Below are positions 38,065 through 46,649 of a stretch of 64,000 nucleotides of DNA, in pieces. The position numbers and the translations under genes were made by a program. The notes beneath the pieces are model-generated. The model had not been told where the DNA came from and ran no database searches. It was given only the letters and a program-made list of their open reading frames with translations. Source of the DNA: JABDBL01 sp963845445. GTDB lineage: Bacteria > Cyanobacteriota > Vampirovibrionia > Obscuribacterales > Obscuribacteraceae. Every line of letters starts with the position of its first letter. The first letter of the stretch is position 1. The stretch is taken from positions 2,604,001 through 2,668,000 of the forward strand of contig CAWJSE010000002.1 in NCBI GenBank assembly GCA_963845445.1. Reading direction: 5' to 3'.

Positions 38065-39066
38065 ATGACCAAACTCGCACAGTCTCGCCAAAAGAACGTA
38101 CCTAAACCCTCCGCGACCGTTCCGGTCACCCTCCTGAGCGGTCCTCTCGGGGCGGGCAAGTCAAATCTCGTTGATGCCATTCTTCGGGGCACCCAGACTG
38201 AACGCATCGCCTGCATCGTCAATGAAATCGGCAAGGTCGGCATCGACGGCGCTGTCCTCAAGCAAGGACGGGCCGGCAGCCGGATCGTGGAGCTGAGTAA
38301 TGGCAGCATCTGCTGCAGTCTGCACGGAGGACTGCACCAGGCCTTGTCCGATCTCTCCGGCTTGCCGATCGACCGACTAGTGATTGAACCGACCGGGGAA
38401 GCCGATCCCAGTCCAATTGCTCACAGCTTCATGGTCGAGGGACCCACCAGAGAGCACTGGCGACTGGACGGCATCGTCACCGTTGTCGACGGCAAAAACT
38501 TTCGTCGCCAGCGCGAGGCTGATGGAGACTTGATCGAGCTGCAGCTCGGTCTTGCCCATGTCATCCTTGTCAACAAGACCGACCTCATCCCGGCTGGGGA
38601 ATTGGAAGGTCTCATGGCCACGATTGCCGAGATCAATCCTATTGCTGCGATTTACCCCACCGAGCGGTCGGTGGTCGACTGCAGCAAGATCTTCGACCTC
38701 GACGCGGGCTCAGATGCGCGACTGCAGGCGCTCACCGGCAGCCACCACCACTCCCATAAGAAGAAGCAATGGGCAGTGGAAGTCGCTGGTGCGGTCGACC
38801 GAGCTGCGTTCAGCAGATGGTTCGGCAAAGAGGTGCTGCTCAACCACAGCCATCGCTTGCCCAGATCCAAGGGCATCCTTAACGTCCACGGTCACCCTTG
38901 TCGTATTATCGTTCAAGGCGTGTTCGAGCAAACCGAGGTCACCATCGGCACCCCCTGGCGCAGGGGAGAGAAGCGCACCAGCAAAATGGTCATCATCGGG
39001 CAGAAAGAGATCGTCAACAGCGAAGAACTGACTGCGGGCTTTCAGTCTTGCCAGCTGGTCTGCTAA
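38065..39066 (+). CDS. COG0523 (CobW/YeiR/ZNG-type) metallochaperone GTPase
   Basis: 333 residues from the ATG at 38065; a longer upstream extension is unsupported. G3E GTPase with Walker A GPLGAGKS (about 26-33), IEPTGEADP as the switch/Walker B region, and NKTDL for guanine specificity. A His-rich GSHHHSHKKK segment and the C-terminal CobW domain (RSKGILNVHG, then QGVFEQTEVTIG) follow. The family delivers metals, often zinc, to target proteins. The canonical Cys-x-Cys-Cys metal site reads Ser81-Ile-Cys83-Cys84, so the first ligand is replaced by Ser. Clearly GC-richer than flanking genes, suggesting acquisition. Fur/Zur-like sites lie 0.6 kb upstream. Confidence 0.88.
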   Translation: MTKLAQSRQKNVPKPSATVPVTLLSGPLGAGKSNLVDAILRGTQTERIACIVNEIGKVGIDGAVLKQGRAGSRIVELSNGSICCSLHGGLHQALSDLSGLPIDRLVIEPTGEADPSPIAHSFMVEGPTREHWRLDGIVTVVDGKNFRRQREADGDLIELQLGLAHVILVNKTDLIPAGELEGLMATIAEINPIAAIYPTERSVVDCSKIFDLDAGSDARLQALTGSHHHSHKKKQWAVEVAGAVDRAAFSRWFGKEVLLNHSHRLPRSKGILNVHGHPCRIIVQGVFEQTEVTIGTPWRRGEKRTSKMVIIGQKEIVNSEELTAGFQSCQLVC

Positions 39067-39198
39067 AAGCCTCCCCAAAACTGATGCCCTGCCCAGCGCC
39101 CGCTCGATCTCATCTCCGACCTGAAAAAAGCGGGCGCGACTACATTGTCATCCAAAACAATTTCTTCAACAGCAAGTGATCCTGACCAGGAGAATCCC

Positions 39199-39902
39199 AT
39201 GCGTTCAGAATTCGTTCCCCCCGGTTTCGCAGAGCAATACGTCAAGTGCAGCACTTGCGAATTGCGCAAGCCGGTGAATGCCGCCGTGCTGGAAGTGAGC
39301 CGTCGGCTCAGGCTTTACGGCCAATGCCTTCGACAGGCAAAGGACAAGCTGCCCGGACTGCTGCAACCGGAATTCGAGCACACTTACCGCCAGCTCGACC
39401 TGACTGTCGATCTCTTCCGAGATGCTGTCGAGGCAGAACGCCAGGCTTACGGAGAAGCCATTTCGCAATACTTCACTTCCGATCAATTCGGTTTGGGAGA
39501 CACACGCTTGCGTCGGGGCGTGAGCGCCAATCGCCAACAGTGGGCTGAAGCTGAAGCTACAGCACAACTCTGCGACAAGTCTATTGCAGATCTGGAAACC
39601 GCTCACAATGCCCTGTCCGGGGCATATCAGAGCACGCTTCCTGATCGCTCGGGCGTTGATGCGCAGCTCGACTACTTCATGCTTTACGGATTCGACCCAC
39701 TTTGGTCGGCTTATCAAGATACGCAGCAATTCGCCTCCACGTTCAAGGCTGCCCTGGCCCTTGGATCGACGAACGGGAGACCGCTGCCTTCGACATCCTG
39801 GGCAACTTGCAAATTCCCAACAAGCAGTCCGCACCACGACGGACAAAGTCCGCCGCCAAGCGGGCAACCACCAAGCCCAGCGCCAACGGCAAGCACACCT
39901 GA
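39199..39902 (+). CDS. Hypothetical helical protein of the GC-rich island, probable frameshift
   Basis: ATG at 39199 with a CAGGAGA ribosome site. The N-terminus holds CSTCELRKPV (a possible metal-binding Cys pair), then long amphipathic helices (RRLRLYGQCLRQAKDKLPGL; DLFRDAVEAERQAYGEA). Near 39767 the frame turns into a Ser/Pro-rich tail that looks artificial and runs to 39966. A one-base shift there instead gives IDERETAAFDILGNLQIPNK and a basic end (SAAKRATTKPSANGKHT) with a stop at 39902, which I prefer. Unknown family; between the COG0523 and transporter genes. Confidence 0.55.
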
Positions 39903-40030
39903 AAATGCCCTGGTGAGGGGCGTCAATAATACGCTCTCTCACCGCTGGGGGTACGCATCCGAATAGAAGGGCATCGCTGGCGGTGCCCTTCCAAATACTC
40001 TTACCAATTCCATCAATCGAGGAGAAACTC

Positions 40031-41257
40031 ATGGATCGTTCACAGCGCCTTCTGACCAACAGTCAGCGGCTGATGCTCCTGTTCGTGGCCACTTATCTCA
40101 CCCACGGCTTTGCCACACAATTCGGACTGATCGCCCAACCCCTGCAATTCTTCATGATGACCGACTTGCACATGAACGCCGCTCAAGTTTCTTTCTACCT
40201 GGCATGGATGATGCTACCCTGGTTTCTCGAAGGCTTCTACGGAGTGTTTTGCGATTTCGTCCCTCTCAGTCGCAAGACTCAACTCCTGGCAGCGAATCTA
40301 CTCTCAGTAGGCGCATTTGCCTGCATCGCTTACACCAATTCCCTCTCAGTGGTCGTCGCAGCGCTCGTTCTCAATGCCATCGGTATGGCCACTTCTATCG
40401 CCATCACCGCCGGTCTGGCAGTAACCAGAGGAAGGTGCGATGGCAATATTAGCAGTTATCTAACCGTTCAGATGATTTGTCTCTACGGAGCAATGATTGC
40501 TTCTTCCCTAGGGGGCGGTTGGCTTTGCCAACATCTCTCTGCCAAATCAGCGCTGCATTATGCTGGTGCCGTCTCGGCCTTCGCAACGCTCCTGACAGCG
40601 TCTGTGGTAATCGGTACGCTTCATGATGAGAAACCCCGATTGAGCAGGCAAGAATTGCTGCAGACCTGGGATTCGCTCAAGCGGGCATATCGCATGCCTT
40701 CGCTCAGATTCACCGCGCTCTTCATCGGCTGCTGGTGCTTTAGCCCTTCCTTTGGTGTATCACTCTACTTCTATGAGTCAAACACCCTTGGCTTCTCCCA
40801 GTCCGATATTGGCCAGCTGGCTGCCTGGAACGCCTTCGGCATGTTGGCAGGGGCTGCGCTTTACCTGGGATCGATCAAAAGAAAGGCGCTAGATCGTCAA
40901 TTACGTCTTGCCGTTATCCTAGGCACGATAAGCACTCTCTGCTATCTGCTACTCGCAAACGTGGCATCAGCCATAGGGCTCGAACTGTTTCGAGGAATGG
41001 CCAATATGGTCGCTTTACTGGCCATACGGGCAGTGGCCGCCATCGTTTGCCCCAAGCATGTCGAGGTGGCGGTAATGGCCAGTTTATTCGCAGTCTGGGA
41101 TCTCTCCACCGATCTATCCACTTACATCGGAGGGTACCTTTTTACTTGGATCTTCCACAATCGCCTCGCACCACTAATTGTGGTGGCAGCCTGCACGACT
41201 GCTTTTTGCGGTCTGCTGGTGCGACTCTTTTCCAACATCACCCACGAGGTGCCGTAA
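40031..41257 (+). CDS. MFS/BT1-like membrane transporter
   Basis: 408 residues with about twelve helices. The ATG at 40031 has GGAG six bases upstream; a longer frame from 39983 lacks this. The loop LAWMMLPWFLEGFYGVFCDF, followed by VPLSRKTQLL, resembles the folate/biopterin transporter (BT1) branch of the major facilitator superfamily (LPW...LYGxxSDxxP pattern). The substrate is uncertain; export of a small molecule is also possible. It is the last gene of the GC-rich island, followed by a clear terminator. A 7-bp hairpin (39967-39990) lies in its leader. Confidence 0.75.
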   Translation: MDRSQRLLTNSQRLMLLFVATYLTHGFATQFGLIAQPLQFFMMTDLHMNAAQVSFYLAWMMLPWFLEGFYGVFCDFVPLSRKTQLLAANLLSVGAFACIAYTNSLSVVVAALVLNAIGMATSIAITAGLAVTRGRCDGNISSYLTVQMICLYGAMIASSLGGGWLCQHLSAKSALHYAGAVSAFATLLTASVVIGTLHDEKPRLSRQELLQTWDSLKRAYRMPSLRFTALFIGCWCFSPSFGVSLYFYESNTLGFSQSDIGQLAAWNAFGMLAGAALYLGSIKRKALDRQLRLAVILGTISTLCYLLLANVASAIGLELFRGMANMVALLAIRAVAAIVCPKHVEVAVMASLFAVWDLSTDLSTYIGGYLFTWIFHNRLAPLIVVAACTTAFCGLLVRLFSNITHEVP

Positions 41258-41366
41258 AACTCACCCCAAACAGAGTATCGATCAAGCGTTCCCATTGCTA
41301 TAACAGTCGGTTCAACTGATAAAATCGACTGATCAGTAAAAGCTCAAACTACCTGAAGTATCAGAG

Positions 41367-41435
41367 GCCATGATTAGCAAGAATGCAATAGCCAGCAAAA
41401 TTAACCTATTGCCTTCTGGTTAATCATGGCTTTTT
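41367..41435 (+). terminator. Rho-independent terminator after the GC-rich island
   Basis: The stem GCCATGATTA / TAATCATGGC (41367-41376 and 41421-41430) is followed directly by TTTTT. A nested GCAATAG/CTATTGC pairing lies inside. Position 110 bases after the transporter stop fits termination of the island transcript. Confidence 0.75.
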
Positions 41436-41503
41436 GAGTTTTAAGCAACTTTTTCACTATCTATGAGTTAGATAAGTATGCTTAGCTCGACAATTCAATT
41501 CAT

Positions 41504-42285
41504 CTATGCGCGCTGACAAACGAATAACAGATCTTCCTCAGTAAATAGCCACTTTCCGTTTATTTGAAGATACTGTTGATCCAGTTTTTCAATCATCGTA
41601 TTGAGAAAGTGATCTGAAAAATCCTCAAGTCTTCTACCGTAGAAAGCCCTGCCAGCACTGGCCGCATACCATTGCAATAAACAATGTCTGCCATTATCAA
41701 CAATACTTTCGTTTCTGTTCGATCTGCAAGCAAGAATCTGCCAGCCCCACTTGGAAAATAAATCCGACCATTGCTCTTTATTGAAAAAGAAAAAGGAATT
41801 TGCAAATCGATTTGCAAATTATCTCTCACCATATGGTCAATATCTTTATAAATAGGGGGCAGACCATTACCGGTGGCAATAAGAAACACCGCACCGGATT
41901 TAGTTATATTATTAAGCTCTGCGAAAAGAAGGTCTTTTCCCCTCAACCAGTGCAACACATAAACGGCAGAAACACAATCTATTCCAGCAAGATGCAAGGA
42001 AGAAAGATCTTCTATAGAATTCACCAAATAATTTATTCTTTTCTCAGCTTTTTCCCCTTTGGCTACTTCCACCATTGAAGCGTCTTTATCGATACCAATA
42101 ATTTTTTGCAACGAAGGGAAAAGATCTAATAAAGCCCTAGTACGAGTGCCTGTACCACAACCAAGATCCAATGCCTCCTTGACCTGAATGCCATCCGGGA
42201 AGACCTCTCTAACAAGTTGCTCTAAACCAGTATAACCAGGCCAATCACTGTCATTATGATAAAGAGAACCTACTGATGTATCCAT
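41504..42285 (-). CDS. Class I SAM-dependent methyltransferase, C-terminus frameshifted
   Basis: About 260 residues when repaired. ATG with GAGGAAG upstream. Motif I is ALDLGCGTGTRTRALL, followed by the acidic IGIDKDASMVEVA and motif IV-like VSAVYVLHWL. The direct frame stops at 41593 after an unlikely tail. Shifting frame near 41670-41700 gives QWYAASAGRAFYGRRLEDFS and DHFLNTMIEKLDQQYLQ to a stop at 41504, which looks like a normal methyltransferase end. It is divergent from the PYROXD2-like oxidoreductase. Substrate unknown; related to trans-aconitate/ubiquinone-type small-molecule methylases. Confidence 0.75.
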
Positions 42286-42475
42286 AGAACTTCCTCACAA
42301 AGAAGCCACGCTAGAGTCTGTTCAACAGGCAAAGTATACCTGCTCTTAAGCAATACTGACCAAATTTTGCTGAGAAACACGGCACATTTTAGAATATCGT
42401 TAACGATCGCAATTGTTAACCAGCGGCAGTGCTATATTGAGGCCAATTCAATTCAGCGGAGCATTGATTCTCTTA

Positions 42476-44014
42476 ATGAGTAAAAAGATCGCTATCATTG
42501 GAGCAGGCCATAATGGCCTGATTGCGGCTTGCTATCTGGCTCGCTCTGGCTTCGCAGTTACCATCTTCGAACGTCGCGGTCTGGTCGGTGGCATGTGTGT
42601 TACTGAAGAATTAATCAATGGTTTCCAGCTTTCTTCCTTAGCGGGTTGGAGTGGCATGCTTAGACCACAATTTATAGACGAATTAGATTTAAAAAATCTT
42701 GGGCTTTATATTTATCCAACCGAAAACTTCGCATATCTCTTTCATAGTGGAGGTTCTTTGATATTTGGAAAAAACAAAAAACCCTTAATCAATTTTGAAC
42801 AAAACGGAACGAAGTTTCTTGAAGAATGGTATCACCACAATGAAATGTGTTCCAAAGCAGCTGCCATCCTAGAACCTTTACTCACGCGACCCAATGCCAC
42901 TGGTAAGGTGTTTGAGAATAATCTTAGAGCCGCCGGCTTGAATGATATAGCAGATCTGGTTAACCAGGGTACACTCCAGGAATTCGCCCTGCGTACTCTT
43001 GGTGATAGCAAGGCAGTCGGTGCAGCCTGCTCCGAAGCAATGAATACACCACCATTTTTCCCTGGAACATTATTTCAAAGAATTTTTTTAAGCACTGCTC
43101 AAACTAATGGTGTCAAAGAAACTTGGGGGCTACCAAGAGGCGGAATGGGCACTATAACGGCAACGCTTAGTCAAGCAGCAAAAAAACTGGGTGTTCAGAT
43201 ACATTTGCACTGTCCAGTCTCAAAAATCATCATCAATGACGAACAGGCTAAGGGAATAGAACTAGAAAATGGCTCACGTCACTTTTTTGATCTGCTCATA
43301 TCTAATGCTGATCTTCTCTCGACGCTAACAAAATTGATCGACCCAATTTGCTTACCGCAAGAAGTCATTGGAGAAATTACGCGCGTACAAGCATCGCTTA
43401 AAATCTTACCGGCCAAAGTGCATCTTACTTTTAGTAAAGCACCAACTTTTCCAGCTAGCGGAGTTGCAGATGCCGAAATGATGAGAACAAGTTATACCTT
43501 TGTTCCGGATCGCGAAGGTTTGAAAATTTTAGAAAACGATTGCCTAAATCAAAGACTATCCGAACAAAATATTCTCTCTTGTATCTTTCCTTCCAGTTTA
43601 GACCCCTCCTGCGCACCCCCTGGCAAACACTGCGCTTCTCTTAGTCTTTACTGTTGCCCAGAAACAAATAATGGCCAAGCCTGGAATGAGCAGTCCAAAG
43701 AACTAATTTTGCAAAACGTTTTATCCATTTTGAGAAAACACTCAGTCGATTTAGAAGAAAAGCTGGAAAAGGCAATAGTTATTTCGCCTACCGACATTGC
43801 TGAAACATACGGAACATCCACCGGACATTGCTTCCATTGGCCGTTAGATGCAGATCATTTATTTGAAAACAGACCACTGCAAGCTGCGCCGGGTTACCAA
43901 TCCCCCATAAAAAATCTCTTTATTTGTGGTTCTAGTGCCTATCCTGGCGGAACAGTTTCTGGGCTACCGGGATATAATTGTGCTCAAATTATAAAAGCTC
44001 TACATAATACATAA
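42476..44014 (+). CDS. FAD-dependent oxidoreductase, PYROXD2/phytoene-desaturase-like
   Basis: About 512 residues from the ATG at 42476 (the longer frame from 42413 adds an unlikely leader). The N-terminal dinucleotide motif is AIIGAGHNGLIAACYLARSG with ERRGLVGG. The C-terminal FAD signature is LFICGSSAYPGGTVSGLPG. FHWPLDADHLFENRP matches the PYROXD2 branch of COG1233. Function of this branch is poorly known. It converges with the cysteine-desulfurase-like gene (21 bases between ends) and may modify the operon's product, but it is on the other strand. Confidence 0.82.
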   Translation: MSKKIAIIGAGHNGLIAACYLARSGFAVTIFERRGLVGGMCVTEELINGFQLSSLAGWSGMLRPQFIDELDLKNLGLYIYPTENFAYLFHSGGSLIFGKNKKPLINFEQNGTKFLEEWYHHNEMCSKAAAILEPLLTRPNATGKVFENNLRAAGLNDIADLVNQGTLQEFALRTLGDSKAVGAACSEAMNTPPFFPGTLFQRIFLSTAQTNGVKETWGLPRGGMGTITATLSQAAKKLGVQIHLHCPVSKIIINDEQAKGIELENGSRHFFDLLISNADLLSTLTKLIDPICLPQEVIGEITRVQASLKILPAKVHLTFSKAPTFPASGVADAEMMRTSYTFVPDREGLKILENDCLNQRLSEQNILSCIFPSSLDPSCAPPGKHCASLSLYCCPETNNGQAWNEQSKELILQNVLSILRKHSVDLEEKLEKAIVISPTDIAETYGTSTGHCFHWPLDADHLFENRPLQAAPGYQSPIKNLFICGSSAYPGGTVSGLPGYNCAQIIKALHNT

Positions 44015-44035
44015 AATTTATTTTTCAAACTAAGA

Positions 44036-45259
44036 TTACTGTATGTATGACCTTAGTGTTTTGATGAAGCGACCCACTTCTTCGTAAGTATTATATATGT
44101 GAAAACTGACTCTTAAATAATCGCTAAATGAATCTGTCCGTGATAGACACATGCCACCATCTCTTACCAAAACATTCTCATTATCAAGAATGACACCCAT
44201 ATCTATGCACGAAATCCGATCAAATTTGAAAGACACTATACCAAAACCACTTGTGCAGGAGCAGTAGTGTATGCCTGGCGAAAAGCTTATGCCAGGCAAG
44301 TCTTTTAATTGATCATATAGATTTTGTGTTAACGATAAAAGGTGCTTCTCTATTGTTTGCAGCCCGATACTGTTAATAAAGTTAATCGCTGTAGACAGAG
44401 ACAAGATCGATGGAATGTTTGCAGTGCCGCACTCTATCGAAGATTTAAATCGGTCAAAGCTATCTGCAACTTGACCAGAACTGTCACTGAAAGCGGGCTT
44501 AAGTTTCTGATGAACTTTCTTATTTATCCACAAGCCACCCACACCATTACCAGCAAACATTTTGTGCCCTGAAAAAGAAAGAAAGTCAACATCCAGCTCT
44601 TTAACATTCATATTAAAATGTCCGATGCTTTGCGAAGCATCTAGCGATATCAATACTTTATCTCCCACTACTTGCCTAATGTCTTTGACATTTATATCCT
44701 GCCCAAAAACATGATGAATATGGGTAATATTGATCAATTTTGTTCTACTGGATAAACCTGCCCTTACACTAGCCAAATCGTAGTCTCCAACATTGTCGGT
44801 TTCAAATGGAATAAGAACAATATTCAAGCCAAAACGTGCAAGAATTTCCTGCAAATCAATCCATGGATTTACTGCTGCTTGATGGTCATTAAAACAAACC
44901 ATCACTTCATCGCCATCGCTCAAATTGTTAAGCCCCCAGCTAAGGGCAATTAATTTTAGGCTCTCAGTAGCACCGCTTGTGAAAATAATTTCGTTTTCAG
45001 ATGCTCCGATGAAGTCAGCGACCATCTTGCGCGTCTCTTCGATCAAGCCTTTTGCTACAGTAGAAAGTTGATATGATGCTCGTCCGGCATTCGAGCAATA
45101 TCGCGAATAAAATTCGCTAATGGTCGATATTACACTGTGTGGTTTTTGTGCTGTAGAAGCATTATCAAAAAAGATCCGGCCTGGTTGATGCTCAAAAATC
45201 GGAAAATTAGATCTGATATCCGAAAGATCTGAGGCCGTCAGTGAATTACTTGCACTCAT
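44036..45259 (-). CDS. Class V aminotransferase, SufS/CsdA-like cysteine desulfurase
   Basis: 407 residues. The PLP lysine is Lys233 in FLSFSGHKMFAG, and the cofactor-binding Asp is in LDASQSIGH. The C-terminal RDGGMC places Cys371 exactly where SufS has its persulfide-forming Cys (RTGHHC), so desulfurase chemistry is plausible. It may liberate sulfur from cysteine or a related compound made by the operon. It is the last gene, overlapping the rhodanese stop by four bases (ATGA). A true housekeeping SufS is normally beside sufBCD, which are absent here, so a specialised role is inferred. Confidence 0.85.
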   Translation of the reverse strand: MSASNSLTASDLSDIRSNFPIFEHQPGRIFFDNASTAQKPHSVISTISEFYSRYCSNAGRASYQLSTVAKGLIEETRKMVADFIGASENEIIFTSGATESLKLIALSWGLNNLSDGDEVMVCFNDHQAAVNPWIDLQEILARFGLNIVLIPFETDNVGDYDLASVRAGLSSRTKLINITHIHHVFGQDINVKDIRQVVGDKVLISLDASQSIGHFNMNVKELDVDFLSFSGHKMFAGNGVGGLWINKKVHQKLKPAFSDSSGQVADSFDRFKSSIECGTANIPSILSLSTAINFINSIGLQTIEKHLLSLTQNLYDQLKDLPGISFSPGIHYCSCTSGFGIVSFKFDRISCIDMGVILDNENVLVRDGGMCLSRTDSFSDYLRVSFHIYNTYEEVGRFIKTLRSYIQ

Positions 45260-45741
45260 TTGGTCAAAACCAAATCACGTTCAGTCTGATTCACTGCCAA
45301 AGACTCGCCCCTAACGTTTACCGCTAGCCGCTCAAGTGGTTTTTTGGCATCACGCCAGGCAAGAAACCCTCCTTTCAGGCTTGCACATCGTATACCATGT
45401 GATTGGAATAAAGCCGAGAACTTTTTTGACTGTTCTCCAGTTGGACATATAAATAAAATTGACTGATCTTTCGAGAATGGCACGCCCCAGTTGACCATTT
45501 CAACTAAATATTCAGCAGGAATATTAGTGGAATTAGGTAACCTTGAACTTTTAAAAGCAACGGTGCCTCTCATATCTATAATTAGTGAATTCGGTCTTTC
45601 CTCAAGCCATTCAGCCACTGTGCTCACCACAATTTCTGGGGCCGAATAAATTTGTTCTTCAGTAATAGAAGCAATTACGTCTTTTTTATTTTCTATACCG
45701 AATAAAGATGGTCGGGCTTTTTCAAATACGACAGGTACCAT
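45256..45741 (-). CDS. Rhodanese-domain sulfurtransferase
   Basis: 161 residues. The rhodanese fold has LIIDMRGTVAFKSSRLPNST (CH2A-like motif), then the active-site loop ILFICPTGEQS with Cys99, and GGFLAWRDAKKPL at the end. It can accept persulfide sulfur from a cysteine desulfurase, which is the next gene. Its ATG lies 49 bases inside the preceding gene; the overlap is large but both frames read well. A later start is possible. Sulfur relay with its neighbour is inference from adjacency and retained cysteines. Confidence 0.82.
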   Translation of the reverse strand: MVPVVFEKARPSLFGIENKKDVIASITEEQIYSAPEIVVSTVAEWLEERPNSLIIDMRGTVAFKSSRLPNSTNIPAEYLVEMVNWGVPFSKDQSILFICPTGEQSKKFSALFQSHGIRCASLKGGFLAWRDAKKPLERLAVNVRGESLAVNQTERDLVLTK

Positions 45742-46649
45742 TCAACGCGATCACAAACTATGAACACTGCATTTATCTTAGTTTGCAAATTCGCATCAAT
45801 TTCGCTTAAACATTTAATAGTAGCCGCCAAACAGCCACCACTTGTTGGTCCTGCTAAAATACCGCATCTCTTTATGAGCGTAAGCATAGAATCAATTGAT
45901 TCGTCGATGCCAACAGTCACAATCTCGTCATAAAAATCTTTATTGAAAAGTCCCACTTCGTACATCTCATCCAAATTTCTTATGCCAGGCAATATTTGTC
46001 CCTTTTTGCCCACCACCCCAATAATCTTTAGATTTGGATTTTTCTCCTTTAAAAACTTCCCTGTGCCGCCCGTGGATCCAGTCGTACCTAAAGAACCAAT
46101 GAAGATGTCTACAGAACCTAAATCACGATATATCTCCGGACCGGTACCTTTATAGTGTGCTTCCTGATTCTTGATATTTGAATATTGGGAAGTATAAAAA
46201 TATTTACCTGGCTCAGTGCTCATCATTTTTTGAATTATAAATACCGGATCATTAGGATCTGTTGGATCATGGCATTCTGAAGTGCCCGGTAATTCTTCTA
46301 ACTCAGCACCGAGTAGTTGAAGAATTTGTTTAACTTCATTCACTTTAATTCTATTTGTTACTACTTTATACGGCACATCATGCATAGCACATAACACTTG
46401 CATAGCCTTTGACATATTGCCGCTAGAAGCCTCAACTACAGTCTGTGAATTAGCCTTCAGGTTTTCAAATTCATCCTTCAAAATATTCCAAGCGCTACGA
46501 TCTTTAAGCGATCCAAAGGGATTCAAGAATTCAAGCTTGGCATACAAGTTGATATTTTTGAGTCCATGAATTGAAGGATCAATCTCCAGAATAGGCGTAT
46601 TATCAATTAATTCAGTTACATGACGAATAAGCATAAAGAATAACCTCAC
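45693..46649 (-). CDS. Cysteine-synthase-fold PLP enzyme (CysK/SbnA-like)
   Basis: 318 residues, fold type II. The PLP lysine is Lys49 in LNPFGSLKDRSA. VEASSGNMSKAM is the substrate loop and GSLGTTGSTGGTGKFLKE the phosphate-binding loop; CGILAGPTSGG follows. Family members join a beta-carbon to sulfide, amines or amino acids; SbnA makes a diaminopropionate precursor in staphyloferrin B synthesis. Which reaction occurs here is unknown. Start GTG overlaps the preceding TGA (GTGA); an ATG five codons in is an alternative. It ends CDRVEWYLSYLKK. Confidence 0.85.
   Translation of the reverse strand: MRLFFMLIRHVTELIDNTPILEIDPSIHGLKNINLYAKLEFLNPFGSLKDRSAWNILKDEFENLKANSQTVVEASSGNMSKAMQVLCAMHDVPYKVVTNRIKVNEVKQILQLLGAELEELPGTSECHDPTDPNDPVFIIQKMMSTEPGKYFYTSQYSNIKNQEAHYKGTGPEIYRDLGSVDIFIGSLGTTGSTGGTGKFLKEKNPNLKIIGVVGKKGQILPGIRNLDEMYEVGLFNKDFYDEIVTVGIDESIDSMLTLIKRCGILAGPTSGGCLAATIKCLSEIDANLQTKINAVFIVCDRVEWYLSYLKKPDHLYSV

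Noticed and set aside
38552..39031. Long alternative frames within the COG0523 gene on both strands
   Set aside because: High GC content keeps other frames open; the G3E motifs fix the true frame.
39205..40059. 284-codon minus-strand frame opposite the island's helical protein
   Set aside because: Cys/Arg-rich composition typical of an antisense shadow; the plus strand has clear ribosome sites.
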